NCBI RefSeq assembly: GCF_008039565.1
Contig: NZ_VDUX01000008.1
Location: 62,001 to 126,000, forward strand
Origin: Aeromicrobium terrae
GTDB taxonomy: Bacteria; Actinomycetota; Actinomycetes; Propionibacteriales; Nocardioidaceae
DNA: 64,000 nucleotides
Direction: 5' to 3'
The notes under the pieces were generated by a model. The model was not told where the DNA came from and did not search any database. It saw only the letters and a program-made list of their open reading frames with translations. The number at the start of each line of letters is the position of its first letter. The first letter of the stretch is position 1. Shown here piece by piece: positions 45,657-54,991 of the stretch. A program made the position numbers and the translations under genes.

Positions 45657-47012
45657 GTGACACACGTGGGGATCATCGGCGGCGGACCCGGCGGCTACGA
45701 GGCGGCACTGGTCGCCGCGCGGCTCGGAGCCGACGTCACGGTGGTCGAGCGCGACGGTCTCGGCGGCTCCACGGTGCTCACCGACTGTGTCCCCAGCAAG
45801 ACCCTGATCGCCACCAGCGACCTGCTCACCGAGGTCGAGTCGTCGGCCGAGCTCGGCGTCGACGTGCCGCGCGAGGCGAAGGCCGACCTCGCCGCCGTCA
45901 ACGACCGTGTTCTCACCCTCGCGAAGGCGCAGTCGTCCGACATCGCGCAGCGCCTCGAGGCCAGCGGGATCGAGATGATCGCCGGATCGGCACGGCTCGA
46001 CGGCCCCAAGACGATCGTGGTCGACGACCGCCGCATCGACGTCGACGCCGTGCTGCTCGCCACCGGCGCGCACCCGCGTGTCAGCCCCGACGCCCAGCCG
46101 GACGGCGCGCGGATCCTCACCTGGGAGCAGGTCTACAACCTCCGCGAGCTGCCCGAGCACATGATCGTCGTCGGCTCCGGCGTCACCGGCGCGGAGTTCG
46201 CCAGCGCCTACAACGGGCTCGGCGCGCAGGTCACCCTCGTCTCCAGCCGCGAGCGCGTGCTCCCGGGCGAGGACGCCGACGCCGCCTCCCTCATCGAGAC
46301 CGTCTTCACCCGCCGCGGCATGGACGTGATGAGCACGTCCCGGATGGCGTCCGTCGAGCGCACCGACGGCGGTGTCCTCGTGACCCTCACCGACGGACGT
46401 ACCGTCGCCGGCTCGCACTGCCTGCTCGCCATCGGCTCGATCCCCAACACCGCCGATCTGGGTCTGGAGAGCGCCGGCGTCGCCCTCGACGACTCCGGCT
46501 TCGTCCGCGTCGACCGCGTCTCGCGCACCACGGCGCCCGGCGTCTATGCCGCCGGCGACTGCACCGGCGTCCTGATGCTGGCGTCGGTCGCCGCGCAGCA
46601 GGGCCGCATCGCGATGTCCCACCTCCTTGGCGACGCCGTGCACCCGCTCGACCTCGAGAAGGTCTCCAGCAACATCTTCACGTCGCCGGAGATCGCGACG
46701 GTCGGGCTGTCGCAGCAGAAGATCGACGAGCGCGGGCTGCACTCGGACGTCGCGATGCTGCCGCTGAGCACGAATGCACGCGCCAAGATGCAGGGCGTCC
46801 ACGACGGCTTCGTGAAGCTGTTCGCGCGTCGCGGCGGCGAGGTCGTCCTCGGCGGCGTCGTCGTGAGCCCCCGCGCCAGCGAGCTGATCCACGGCATCTC
46901 GCTCGCGGTGTCGGCGTCGCTCACCGTCGACCAGGTGGCCGACGCGTTCACGGTCTACCCGAGCCTCTCCGGTTCGGTCGCCGAGGTCGCCCGACGCCTC
47001 CATAGGGCCTGA
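45657..47012 (+). CDS. lpdA: LpdA-like flavoprotein NAD(P)H oxidoreductase, no redox disulfide
   Basis: 451 residues, pyridine nucleotide-disulfide oxidoreductase fold: FAD motif [23 protein letters not shown] motif [20 protein letters not shown], second FAD motif [19 protein letters not shown]. The redox site reads [17 protein letters not shown]: only the second Cys of CxxxxC is present, so it is not a lipoamide dehydrogenase. This matches mycobacterial LpdA (Rv3303c), a quinone/NAD(P)H reductase with the same neighbours (deoD, pmmB). C-terminal [23 protein letters not shown] start. Confidence 0.9.
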   Translation: MTHVGIIGGGPGGYEAALVAARLGADVTVVERDGLGGSTVLTDCVPSKTLIATSDLLTEVESSAELGVDVPREAKADLAAVNDRVLTLAKAQSSDIAQRLEASGIEMIAGSARLDGPKTIVVDDRRIDVDAVLLATGAHPRVSPDAQPDGARILTWEQVYNLRELPEHMIVVGSGVTGAEFASAYNGLGAQVTLVSSRERVLPGEDADAASLIETVFTRRGMDVMSTSRMASVERTDGGVLVTLTDGRTVAGSHCLLAIGSIPNTADLGLESAGVALDDSGFVRVDRVSRTTAPGVYAAGDCTGVLMLASVAAQQGRIAMSHLLGDAVHPLDLEKVSSNIFTSPEIATVGLSQQKIDERGLHSDVAMLPLSTNARAKMQGVHDGFVKLFARRGGEVVLGGVVVSPRASELIHGISLAVSASLTVDQVADAFTVYPSLSGSVAEVARRLHRA

Positions 47013-47098
47013 CCTGCGCAAATGACACGCGTGTAGTTCCGCAGGTCACCGCATCGTGCTTGGCGAACCCCTCCCACGTGTGGTCCGATTCTCCTACA

Positions 47099-47132
47099 GT
47101 CACAGCAATCACAGCCGCAACATCAGTCACAG
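47099..47132 (+). promoter_or_regulatory. MtrA-like TCACAG direct repeats before the PGRP-SpoIID gene
   Basis: Three TCACAG copies: GTCACAG (47099), ATCACAG (47108), GTCACAG (47126), spaced 9 and 18 bases. The 9-base tandem GTCACAGCA/ATCACAGCC closely resembles the GTCACAGCG direct repeat described for mycobacterial MtrA sites. A -10-like TACAGT (47095-47100) overlaps the first copy. The downstream gene encodes a cell-wall hydrolase, a class of gene that MtrA controls elsewhere. Confidence 0.55.
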
Positions 47133-47147
47133 GATTGGTCTTCCCCC

Positions 47148-49913
47148 ATGCATTCCTGGCGCCTTCTCCGACGAGCCCTTCCCTTCACGATGGTGCTCGT
47201 GCTGCTCGGCGCGGTCCTCGTCACCAACGCCCGCGCGACGCTCGACGCCCAGGACGGGGCCGCGGCGAAGCCGGCGGTCGTGCACGAGCAGGACGTCCCC
47301 CGCGCTCCGGCCGCCACGACGAAGCAGCCGACCGCGAAGACGAAGACCTCCCGACCCGCCGTGGTGGCCCAGCTGCCCGAGACGACGGTCCGCTCCTTCT
47401 CGATGCTCGGCGTCACCTGGGACCCCGACGCCCGCTCCGCCGACCTGGCCGTCGAGGTCCGGTGGCGGCACGACGGCCGCTGGTCGTCCTGGACCCCCCT
47501 CGACCTCGAGCTCGGCCCCGACGTCGAGGGCGGCCGCCCCGGCACCGAGCCGCAGTGGACCGACGCCTCGGACGGTGTCGCCGTCCGCGTGACCTCGACG
47601 TCGGGCCACAAGCCGTCGGGCCTCCGCGTCGCGATGATCGACCCGGGTGCGGGCGCGGACGTGCGTCCCGTCGCCGCCACGGTCGGCCAGCCGGCGATCA
47701 TCATGCGCAGCCAGTGGGGCGCGAGCGCCGGTGGCACCTGCTCGTCGCCGGTCTACGGTGCGACGACGCTCGGCGCGGTCATCCACCACACCGCCGGCTC
47801 GAACACGTACACGAAGGCGCAGTCCGCGAGCATCGTGAAGGCGACGCAGGCGTATCACATCAACAGCCGCGACTGGTGCGACATCGGCTACAACTTCCTG
47901 GTCGACAAGTACGGCCAGATCTTCGAGGGTCGCAAGGGCGGCATCACCAAGCCGGTCCGGGCCGCGCACTCGGGCAACGACCCCGTGAACCAGGAGACGA
48001 TGGGCGTCTCGCTGATGGGCACGTTCACCTCCACGGAGCCGACCGCGGCCATGAAGGACTCGGTGGCCAAGCTCGTCGCCTGGCGCTTCGCTCTGTACAA
48101 CCGGCCGGCGAAGGGCACCTACTCGCTCGGCGGCAAGACGCTCAACCGCATCGCCGGGCACCGCAACGTCGTGAGCACCGAGTGCCCGGGCGCCAAGGTC
48201 TACGCCTGGCTGAGCGCGAGCGGTGGCCTGCGTGACTCCGTCGAGAAGATCCTCGCCGGCGGCACCACGACGCAGCCGTCGCCGATCGCCCAGCTCGCGG
48301 CCCAGCTGGGTCCGGAGAAGACCGGCGCCCTGGTGAAGGCCGAGTACGGCTCGGACCGGGAGCGACGCGCCAACTACGAGAAGGTCGACATCATGTGGGC
48401 CGAGGGCTTCGGCACCCACTACGTCGCCGGGACGTTCCGCACCGAGTGGCTGCGGCTCGGCTCCAGCGCCGGCCAGCTGGACTTCATCACGTCGAACCAG
48501 CTGTCGACGAGTGACCCGAACGTGACCGTCCAGCGGTTCAAGAACGGGTCGATCTACCGGGTGAAGAGCCCGGACCGCTTCGACGCGTACGGGCTGTGGG
48601 GGCCGATCGCGGAGAAGTACAAGGCGTCGGACGAGGCCGGTGGTGTTCTCGGGGCACCACGGTCCTCGATCGACGAGGTGAAGCCCGGTGTCCTGAAGGC
48701 CACCTTCGACAAGGGCTTCATCCAGCTCGACGTGGCGACGGGCACCGTCACGCAGGAGCTCACGGGCACCTCGTCGACGCCGACGGACAGCGTCACCGTG
48801 CCGTCGAGCCGCTCGATCGCGCTCAAGGGTCACGGCTACGGGCACGGCATCGGCATGAGCCAGTACGGCGCGCAGTCGGCGGCCGGCGGCTGGCGCCAGC
48901 TCACGTACGACAAGATCCTCGCCTACTACTACCCGGGCACCGCCCTCGCGACGAAGACCGCGAACCTGCGCGTCCTGATCAGCAAGGACACCAGCTCCGA
49001 CGTCGTGGTCAAGGACTCCGGCTCGATGACGGTCCGCGACGTCTCCGCCGCGAAGACGACCACGCTGTCCAGCACGTACGGCGGCACGGCCGTGTCGGAG
49101 TGGCGGATCGTCGTGCGCTCCGCCAAGCCCTCGGAGTCGTGGCTGCAGTACCGCTACTCGGGCGGCGCCTGGAAGCGCTACCCGAACCTGACGTTCAAGG
49201 GCTCGGCGTACTTCAAGCGCCCCGGCGCCCTCAAGCTCGTCCTGCCCGGCGGGTCGGTGGCCCGGTACTGGGGCGAGATGTGGTCGGTGAAGCCCAGCTC
49301 CACGTCTACGACGCGCGACACGATCAACAAGGTCTCGCTCGAGTACTACGCCCGGGGCGTGGTGCCGCGGGAGATGCCGTCGTCCTGGCGCGCCGAGGCG
49401 CTCAAGGCCCAGGCCGTGGCCGCCCGCACCTACGCACTCCGCACCTCCAACGCCTCGCGCTACTACGACGTCTGCGACACCACGTCGTGCCAGGTCTACG
49501 GCGGCGTCGACGACGAGACGTCGGCGACCAACGCGGCCGTCGCCGGGACGAAGGGCAAGATCGTCACCTACGACGGCAAGCCCGCGCTGACCCAGTTCTC
49601 GTCGTCGTCCGGCGGGCGGTCCGCCGCCGGCAGCGAGCCGTACCTCAAGGACAAGCTCGACACCTTCGACCTCGAGAGCGAGAACGCCAACCTCAACTGG
49701 TCGGTGTCGGTGGCGGCGTCGAAGCTGGAGAAGGCCTACCCGAGCATCGGGACGCTCCGCTCTTTGGCGGTGACCAAGCGCACGGGTTACGGTGACTTCG
49801 GAGGCAGGGTGGTCTCCCTCAAGCTCGTCGGGTCCAAGGGCTCGACGACCATCTCGGGAAGCACGGCACGTTCGGTGATGGGCCTGAAGTCCACCTGGTT
49901 CGCCTTCGACTGA
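47148..49913 (+). CDS. Exported PGRP/amidase_2 - LGFP - SpoIID multidomain cell-wall protein
   Basis: 921 residues. Signal anchor at ~8-27 (LPFTMVLVLLGAVLVTN). PGRP amidase domain ~180-360: MRSQWGASAGG, VIHHTAGSNTYTKAQSASIV, YNFLVDKYGQIFEGR, GHRNVVSTECPG (zinc His, His, Cys). LGFP-type repeats ~380-540 (VDIMWAEGFGTHYVAGTFRT, RFKNGSIYRVKSPDR). SpoIID/LytB domain ~555-920 (LKGHGYGHGIGMSQYGA, YYARGVVPREMPSSWRAEAL, KAQAVAARTYAL). SpoIID proteins are lytic transglycosylases of denuded glycan in spore formers; here fusion to an amidase could do both steps in one protein. Confidence 0.93.
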   Translation: MHSWRLLRRALPFTMVLVLLGAVLVTNARATLDAQDGAAAKPAVVHEQDVPRAPAATTKQPTAKTKTSRPAVVAQLPETTVRSFSMLGVTWDPDARSADLAVEVRWRHDGRWSSWTPLDLELGPDVEGGRPGTEPQWTDASDGVAVRVTSTSGHKPSGLRVAMIDPGAGADVRPVAATVGQPAIIMRSQWGASAGGTCSSPVYGATTLGAVIHHTAGSNTYTKAQSASIVKATQAYHINSRDWCDIGYNFLVDKYGQIFEGRKGGITKPVRAAHSGNDPVNQETMGVSLMGTFTSTEPTAAMKDSVAKLVAWRFALYNRPAKGTYSLGGKTLNRIAGHRNVVSTECPGAKVYAWLSASGGLRDSVEKILAGGTTTQPSPIAQLAAQLGPEKTGALVKAEYGSDRERRANYEKVDIMWAEGFGTHYVAGTFRTEWLRLGSSAGQLDFITSNQLSTSDPNVTVQRFKNGSIYRVKSPDRFDAYGLWGPIAEKYKASDEAGGVLGAPRSSIDEVKPGVLKATFDKGFIQLDVATGTVTQELTGTSSTPTDSVTVPSSRSIALKGHGYGHGIGMSQYGAQSAAGGWRQLTYDKILAYYYPGTALATKTANLRVLISKDTSSDVVVKDSGSMTVRDVSAAKTTTLSSTYGGTAVSEWRIVVRSAKPSESWLQYRYSGGAWKRYPNLTFKGSAYFKRPGALKLVLPGGSVARYWGEMWSVKPSSTSTTRDTINKVSLEYYARGVVPREMPSSWRAEALKAQAVAARTYALRTSNASRYYDVCDTTSCQVYGGVDDETSATNAAVAGTKGKIVTYDGKPALTQFSSSSGGRSAAGSEPYLKDKLDTFDLESENANLNWSVSVAASKLEKAYPSIGTLRSLAVTKRTGYGDFGGRVVSLKLVGSKGSTTISGSTARSVMGLKSTWFAFD

Positions 49914-49939
49914 CACCGAGTCCGCCGTCGAGGAGCCGC

Positions 49940-51523
49940 ATGCAGCACCCGCACCGCCCATCCGTCCCGCTGCTCCTCGTCCCCCTCCTGGCCCTGCTCG
50001 TACCGATGGCGCCGGCTGCCGCCCAGCCGACCGCCACCGTCGCCGAGGCGCGTCAGCCCGCGCCCGCGAAGGTCACGGAGCAGCGGGTCCCCGCCGTGCA
50101 CACGAAGGCGGCGGTCGCCGAGCTGCCCGAGGTGGGCACCTCGACGTTCTCGCTGGTCGGTGTCACCTGGAAGCGCGGCAAGGACGACGCCGACGTGGAC
50201 GTCTCGGTCCGCGTCCGCACCGGCAAGACCTGGGCCAAGTGGCAGCAGCTCGAGGTCGACGAGGACGGCGGCGACGTCGGCCGCGCCGGCACGGAGCCGC
50301 TCTGGGTCGACAAGGCCGACGGGGTGGCAGTTCGCGTCCGCGGTCACCGGCCGGCGGACCTCCGCGTCACGACGGTGAACGCCCCGGCCCCGGCCGCCCA
50401 GACGCTCGCCGCGGACGAAGCCCCGGCCGCGGACGGGTCACCGACGTTCACGCCGAAGCCGGCCATCCGCACGCGCAGCAGCTGGGGCGCCCGCCCGCAC
50501 ACCTACTGCGACAAGCCGCAGACCGGCGGGACCACCAAGGGCGTCATCGTCCACCACACGGCCGGCTCCAACAGCTACAGCGCGAGCCAGTCGGCGTCCA
50601 TCGTCCGGGCCATCCAGGCGTACCACATGAACGGGCGCGACTGGTGCGACATCGGCTACAACTTCCTCGTCGACAAGTACGGCCAGATCTTCGAGGGCCG
50701 GTTCGGCGGCGTCGACCTCACGGTGCGCGGCGCGCACGCGGGCAACAAGTCCGTCAACACCGACACCATGGGCGTCTCGATGATGGGCACGTTCACGTCC
50801 ACGATGCCGTCGAGCGACATGCAGGCCGCCATGGTGAAGCTGATCGGCTGGCGGCTCGGCACGTTCCTCCAGTCGCGCACCGGCACGTTCAGCTCCGGAG
50901 GGAAGACGTACAAGCGGATCTCCGGGCATCGCAACGTGGTGTCCACCGCCTGCCCGGGCACCAAGGCGTACGGCTGGCTGAGCGCGTCGGGCGGGCTGCG
51001 CGACCGCGTCGTCGCCTACGCCTCGAGCTACTCGACGCCGATCTCCACCCGGGCCGCCGAGCTCGGCTCGGCGTTCACTGGACCCACCTACCGCGGCGAG
51101 CGCGACCGCGGCAGCTTCCACGAGATCCGGATGAAGTACGTCGACATCTACGACCACGAGGGCACCGGCACGCACTACACGCGCTCGTACACGCGGACCG
51201 AGTACCGCAGCCGCGGCGAGCAGTCCGGGCCGCTCGGGTTCCCCACCACCGACCGCACGCACTCGACGACGGGTGCCATGGACGTGCAGCGCTTCGAGCA
51301 CGGCAGCATCTACCAGGTCGACCGCGGCAACGGCGTCGTCCAGACCCCGGCGATGTGGGGCGTGATCGAGCAGAAGTACATCGAGCTCGGCGAGGGCAAG
51401 AGCGCCCTGGGGCGCCCGTCCAAGGGCATGACGCCGCTGAGCAACGGCCGGTTCCGGGTCGACTTCAACAACGGCAGCATCTACCAGAACTCCGACGGGT
51501 CGGCCTCGGTCCGCCTGACGTGA
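49940..51523 (+). CDS. Exported PGRP/amidase_2 with LGFP repeats, tandem paralogue
   Basis: 527 residues with signal peptide (VPLLLVPLLALLVPMAPAAA, cleavage near 28). Amidase domain ~165-350: IRTRSSWGARPHTYCDKPQ, VIVHHTAGSNSYSASQSASI, YNFLVDKYGQIFEGRFGGVD, GHRNVVSTACPG (zinc ligands). LGFP repeats ~375-525 (GPLGFPTTDRTHSTTGAMDV, RFEHGSIYQVDRGN, VDFNNGSIYQNSDG). Closely similar to the first 540 residues of the preceding gene, lacking SpoIID: a tandem duplication. Predicted N-acetylmuramoyl-L-alanine amidase attached to wall polymers by LGFP. Confidence 0.93.
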   Translation: MQHPHRPSVPLLLVPLLALLVPMAPAAAQPTATVAEARQPAPAKVTEQRVPAVHTKAAVAELPEVGTSTFSLVGVTWKRGKDDADVDVSVRVRTGKTWAKWQQLEVDEDGGDVGRAGTEPLWVDKADGVAVRVRGHRPADLRVTTVNAPAPAAQTLAADEAPAADGSPTFTPKPAIRTRSSWGARPHTYCDKPQTGGTTKGVIVHHTAGSNSYSASQSASIVRAIQAYHMNGRDWCDIGYNFLVDKYGQIFEGRFGGVDLTVRGAHAGNKSVNTDTMGVSMMGTFTSTMPSSDMQAAMVKLIGWRLGTFLQSRTGTFSSGGKTYKRISGHRNVVSTACPGTKAYGWLSASGGLRDRVVAYASSYSTPISTRAAELGSAFTGPTYRGERDRGSFHEIRMKYVDIYDHEGTGTHYTRSYTRTEYRSRGEQSGPLGFPTTDRTHSTTGAMDVQRFEHGSIYQVDRGNGVVQTPAMWGVIEQKYIELGEGKSALGRPSKGMTPLSNGRFRVDFNNGSIYQNSDGSASVRLT

Positions 51524-51560
51524 GGATTCCGCTTTGGCGGCGGTCTGGGATACTCGGGGC

Positions 51561-51953
51561 ATGACGCAGCTGCTGAAGTCGGTCGGCATCTCAGCGGCGG
51601 CCAGTGCGGGGGCCCTGGCGCTCGCAGCGTGGATCTTCGACGACTTCGACGTCCGGTTCGGGTGGTTCGTCGTGGCCGTGGTCCTGTTCACCGCGCTGTC
51701 CGTGACGCTGCGCGAGATCGTGACGTCGACGGTCGACCGGTTCGTCCGGGGCTACACGATCCTCGGCGGTCTCGTGCTGACGTTCGTCGCGCTGTGGGTC
51801 ACTGACCTCGCGGTGCCGAAGAGCGGCTTCGACATCGAGGGCACCTGGACGTGGATCGGCGTCACGGCGCTCGTGTGGGCGGCCGGGGTGGCCTACGGCG
51901 AGGTCGACACCCGCGCCCCGGCGGACGCGCCGCCGGTCAAGCGCAAGGGTTAG
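51561..51953 (+). CDS. Phage holin family 4 / small four-helix membrane protein
   Basis: 130 residues with four hydrophobic segments ([72 protein letters not shown]) resembling chromosomally encoded holin-4-type proteins. Many such proteins are housekeeping membrane proteins, not phage lysins, and there is no phage context here. Name is by likeness only. Located after two amidases, so a role in their export or activation is possible. Stops share TTAG with convergent accA3. Confidence 0.7.
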   Translation: MTQLLKSVGISAAASAGALALAAWIFDDFDVRFGWFVVAVVLFTALSVTLREIVTSTVDRFVRGYTILGGLVLTFVALWVTDLAVPKSGFDIEGTWTWIGVTALVWAAGVAYGEVDTRAPADAPPVKRKG

Positions 51954-53713
51954 GCGTCGGCGATGTCGGCGATGACCGCGCCGGCGCCGACCGTCTCGCC
52001 CACGGTGGCCGCGAGGTTGCTGATCGTGCCCGCCTTGTGGGCGTTGATCGGCTGCTCCATCTTCATCGCCTCGATGACGACGACCAGGTCGCCCTCGGCG
52101 ACCTCCTGACCGTCCTCGACGGCGATCTTCACGACCGTGCCCTGCATGGGCGAGGTGAGCGAGTCGCCGCTCACGGCGGCACCTCCGCCGCCTCCGCCCT
52201 TGCGCTTCGGCTTCTTGGCGCCGCCGGCCGCTGCTGCCGTGGCCCCGAGGCCGCCCGGCAGGACGACCTCGACGCGCTTGCCGCCGACCTCGACGACCAC
52301 GCGCTCGCGCTCGGCCGGCTCGTCGGTCTCGGCACTGCCGCCGTAGGGCTCGAGCTGGTTGTCGTAGTCGGTCTCGATCCACGTGGTGTAGACGTCGAAC
52401 GAGCCCTCCGACGCGTTGTACGCCGGGTTGTCGAGGACGTCGCGGTGGAACGGGATGACCGTGGGCATGCCGTCGACGACGAACTCGTCGAGGGCGCGGC
52501 GCGAGCGCTCGATCGCCTGCTCGCGCGTGGTGCCGGTGACGATCAGCTTGGCGACGAGAGAGTCGAACGAGCCCGGGACGGTCTCGCCCTCCTCGTAGCC
52601 GCCGTCCACGCGGACGCCCGGACCCGACGGGGGAGCCCACTTGGTCAGCGTGCCCGGCGCCGGGAGGAACCCGCGGCCGCCGTCCTCGGCGTTGATGCGG
52701 AACTCGATGGAGTGGCCGCGGATCTCCGGGTCGTCGTAGCCGAGCTCCTCGCCGGCGGCGATGCGAAACATCTCGCGGACCAGGTCGATGCCCGTGACCT
52801 CCTCGGAGACGGGGTGCTCGACCTGCAGGCGGGTGTTGACCTCGAGGAACGAGATCGTGCCGTCGCGGGCCACGAGGAATTCGCACGTGCCGGCGCCGAC
52901 GTAGCCGGCTTCCTTGAGGATGGCCTTGGACGACTCGTAGAGCCGCTTCAGCTGGTCGTCGTCGAGGAACGGCGCGGGCGCCTCCTCGACGAGCTTCTGG
53001 TGGCGGCGCTGCAGCGAGCAGTCGCGCGTGGAGACGACGACGACGTTGCCGTGCTGGTCGGCGAGGCACTGGGTCTCGACGTGGCGCGGCTTGTCGAGGA
53101 ACTTCTCGACGAGGCACTCGCCGCGGCCGAACGCCGCCACGGCCTCGCGGACGGCCGACTCGAACGCCTCGGGGATCTCCTCGCGGGTGCGGGCGACCTT
53201 GAGGCCGCGACCGCCGCCGCCGAAGACCGCCTTGATGGCGACCGGGAGGCCGTTCTCGTCGGCGAAGGCGAGGACCTCGTCGGCGTCCTTGACCGGGTCC
53301 TTGGTGCCGGGGGCGAGCGGCGCGTTCGCCTTCTGGGCGATCTGCTTGGCCTTGGCCTTGTCGCCGAGGTTCTCGATGGCGGACGGCGGCGGGCCGATCC
53401 AGATCAGGCCGGCGTCGATCACGGCCTGCGCGAAGTCGGCGTTCTCGGCGAGGAAGCCGTAGCCGGGGTGCACGCTGTCGGCGCCGCTCTTCTCGGCGAC
53501 GGCGATGATCTTCTCGATCGAGAGGTACGAGTCGCCGGGCGTGGCGCCGTCGAGGGAGTAGGCCTCGTCGGCGAGCCGGACGAACAGTGCGTCACGGTCG
53601 GGCTCGGCGTAGACCGCCACGCTCCCGATGCCCGCGTCCTTGCACGCGCGGATGACCCGCACGGCGATCTCGCCACGGTTGGCGATGAGGACCTTGGTCA
53701 GGGGCTTGCTCAC
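51950..53713 (-). CDS. accA3: Acyl-CoA carboxylase alpha subunit (biotin carboxylase plus BCCP)
   Basis: 587 residues. Biotin carboxylase domain ~1-450: [54 protein letters not shown] (ATP loop), [20 protein letters not shown], then a linker rich in Gly/Lys and a C-terminal biotinyl domain with [15 protein letters not shown] (biotinyl-Lys ~551). It carboxylates biotin for the beta subunits that make malonyl-/methylmalonyl-CoA. The divergent gap to the acyl-CoA dehydrogenase contains a perfect 16-base palindrome. Confidence 0.95.
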   Translation of the reverse strand: MSKPLTKVLIANRGEIAVRVIRACKDAGIGSVAVYAEPDRDALFVRLADEAYSLDGATPGDSYLSIEKIIAVAEKSGADSVHPGYGFLAENADFAQAVIDAGLIWIGPPPSAIENLGDKAKAKQIAQKANAPLAPGTKDPVKDADEVLAFADENGLPVAIKAVFGGGGRGLKVARTREEIPEAFESAVREAVAAFGRGECLVEKFLDKPRHVETQCLADQHGNVVVVSTRDCSLQRRHQKLVEEAPAPFLDDDQLKRLYESSKAILKEAGYVGAGTCEFLVARDGTISFLEVNTRLQVEHPVSEEVTGIDLVREMFRIAAGEELGYDDPEIRGHSIEFRINAEDGGRGFLPAPGTLTKWAPPSGPGVRVDGGYEEGETVPGSFDSLVAKLIVTGTTREQAIERSRRALDEFVVDGMPTVIPFHRDVLDNPAYNASEGSFDVYTTWIETDYDNQLEPYGGSAETDEPAERERVVVEVGGKRVEVVLPGGLGATAAAAGGAKKPKRKGGGGGGAAVSGDSLTSPMQGTVVKIAVEDGQEVAEGDLVVVIEAMKMEQPINAHKAGTISNLAATVGETVGAGAVIADIADA

Positions 53714-53802
53714 GGAGTCTCCTCGGTCGGCGCCGGATTGCCGACTAGATTCTAGGGGTGGTCGTGGCCGCTTGCTCTCCGGGACGGGGTTTGGGCCCTG
53801 GG

Positions 53803-53818
53803 GTTAACGGCCGTTAAC
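53803..53818. promoter_or_regulatory. Perfect 16-base palindrome between accA3 and the acyl-CoA dehydrogenase gene
   Basis: GTTAACGGCCGTTAAC is fully self-complementary and lies in the 114-base gap between divergent starts, ending 9 bases before the dehydrogenase ATG. The pattern (GTTAAC half-sites around GGCC) is like TetR-family operators controlling acyl-CoA metabolism. No regulator gene is adjacent in the window. Confidence 0.6.
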
Positions 53819-53827
53819 ATGAGGGCC

Positions 53828-54991
53828 ATGACACTGTCAGCCGACCACGAGGACTTCCGCCGCACCGTCCGGGAGTTCGCCGAGTCCGAGATCGCGCCGC
53901 ACGTCGCGCAGTGGGATCGCGACCACTTCTTCCCGGTCGACACCGTCCGCTCGATGGGCAAGCTCGGCCTCTTCGGGCTGACCGCGCCGGAGGAGTTCGG
54001 CGGCGCCGGCGGCGACTTCACCAGCCTCTGCGTGGCCATCGAGGAGCTCGGCCGCGTCGACCAGGCGCTCGGCGTCACGCTGGAGGCCGCCGTCGGCCTC
54101 GGCATCAACCCGATCCTGGAGTACGGCACGCAGGAGCAGAAGGAGCGCTGGCTCCCCGACCTCGTCGCCGGCCAGGCGCTCGCCGCGTTCGGCCTCACCG
54201 AGCCCGGCTCCGGGTCCGACGCCGGCAGCCTGCGCACGAAGGCCGACCTCGATGGGGACGAGTGGGTCGTCAACGGGTCGAAGCAGTTCATCACCAACTC
54301 CGGCAACGAGCTGACCTCGGTGGTCACCGTGGCCGCGCGCACGGGCGAACGGCCGGACGGCCGCCCGGAGATCTCGGCGATCCTGGTCCCGGCCGGCACC
54401 GACGGGTTCATCGTCGAGCCGCCGTACGACAAGCTCGGCTGGAACATCTCCGACACCCACCCGCTGACCTTCAACGACGTCCGCGTGCCGTCCGACCACC
54501 TGCTCGGGGAGCGCGGCCGCGGCTACTCGCAGTTCCTCGCGACGCTCGACGACGGCCGCATCGCCATCGCCGCGCTGGCCGTCGGCTGCATCCAGGCCTG
54601 CCTCGACCTGTGCGTCGCGTACGCGGGCGAGCGCACCACGCTCGGCGACATCCCGATCGGCCAGAAGCAGGGCGTGGCGTTCCCGATCGCCGACCTCGCC
54701 GTGATGGCCGAGGCCGGCCGGGCGCTCACGTACCAGGCGGCGGCCCTCAAGGACTCCGGCGCGAAGCACGCCGAGATCAAGAAGGCCGCGTCGATCGCGA
54801 AGCTCTACACGTCGGAGGCGGCCGTCACGGCCACCCGGATCGCCACGCAGGTGTTCGGCGGCTACGGCTTCATGGAGGAGTACCCGGTGGCCCGGTTCTA
54901 CCGCGACGCCAAGATCCTCGAGATCGGCGAGGGCACCTCCGAGGTCCAGCGCATCCTCATCGCGCGCAGCTTGGGTCTACCCGCTGAATGA
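53828..54991 (+). CDS. Acyl-CoA dehydrogenase
   Basis: 387 residues, FAD-dependent alpha,beta-desaturation of acyl-CoA thioesters. Motifs: LGLFGLTAPEEFGGAGGDFT, AAFGLTEPGSGSDAGSLRTK (FAD/substrate), QVFGGYGFMEEYPVARFYRD, ILEIGEGTSEVQRILIARSL with the catalytic Glu in the IGEGT position. Either this ATG (GAGGG just before) or an ATG 9 bases upstream, which directly abuts the palindrome, is the start. Substrate chain type is not defined. Ends 15 bases into the convergent maf gene. Confidence 0.92.
   Translation: MTLSADHEDFRRTVREFAESEIAPHVAQWDRDHFFPVDTVRSMGKLGLFGLTAPEEFGGAGGDFTSLCVAIEELGRVDQALGVTLEAAVGLGINPILEYGTQEQKERWLPDLVAGQALAAFGLTEPGSGSDAGSLRTKADLDGDEWVVNGSKQFITNSGNELTSVVTVAARTGERPDGRPEISAILVPAGTDGFIVEPPYDKLGWNISDTHPLTFNDVRVPSDHLLGERGRGYSQFLATLDDGRIAIAALAVGCIQACLDLCVAYAGERTTLGDIPIGQKQGVAFPIADLAVMAEAGRALTYQAAALKDSGAKHAEIKKAASIAKLYTSEAAVTATRIATQVFGGYGFMEEYPVARFYRDAKILEIGEGTSEVQRILIARSLGLPAE

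Noticed and set aside
47127..49961. Minus-strand frame of ~944 codons opposite the PGRP-SpoIID gene
   Set aside because: Val/Arg/Gly-rich shadow of the GC-rich codons of a clearly real gene; no start context.
51529..51540. CCGC-TTTG-GCGG after the second PGRP gene as a terminator
   Set aside because: Four-base stem, expected by chance at this GC content.
51561..51953. Holin-like gene as evidence of a prophage
   Set aside because: No other phage genes, integrase or att repeats nearby; holin-4-like proteins are common chromosomal membrane proteins.
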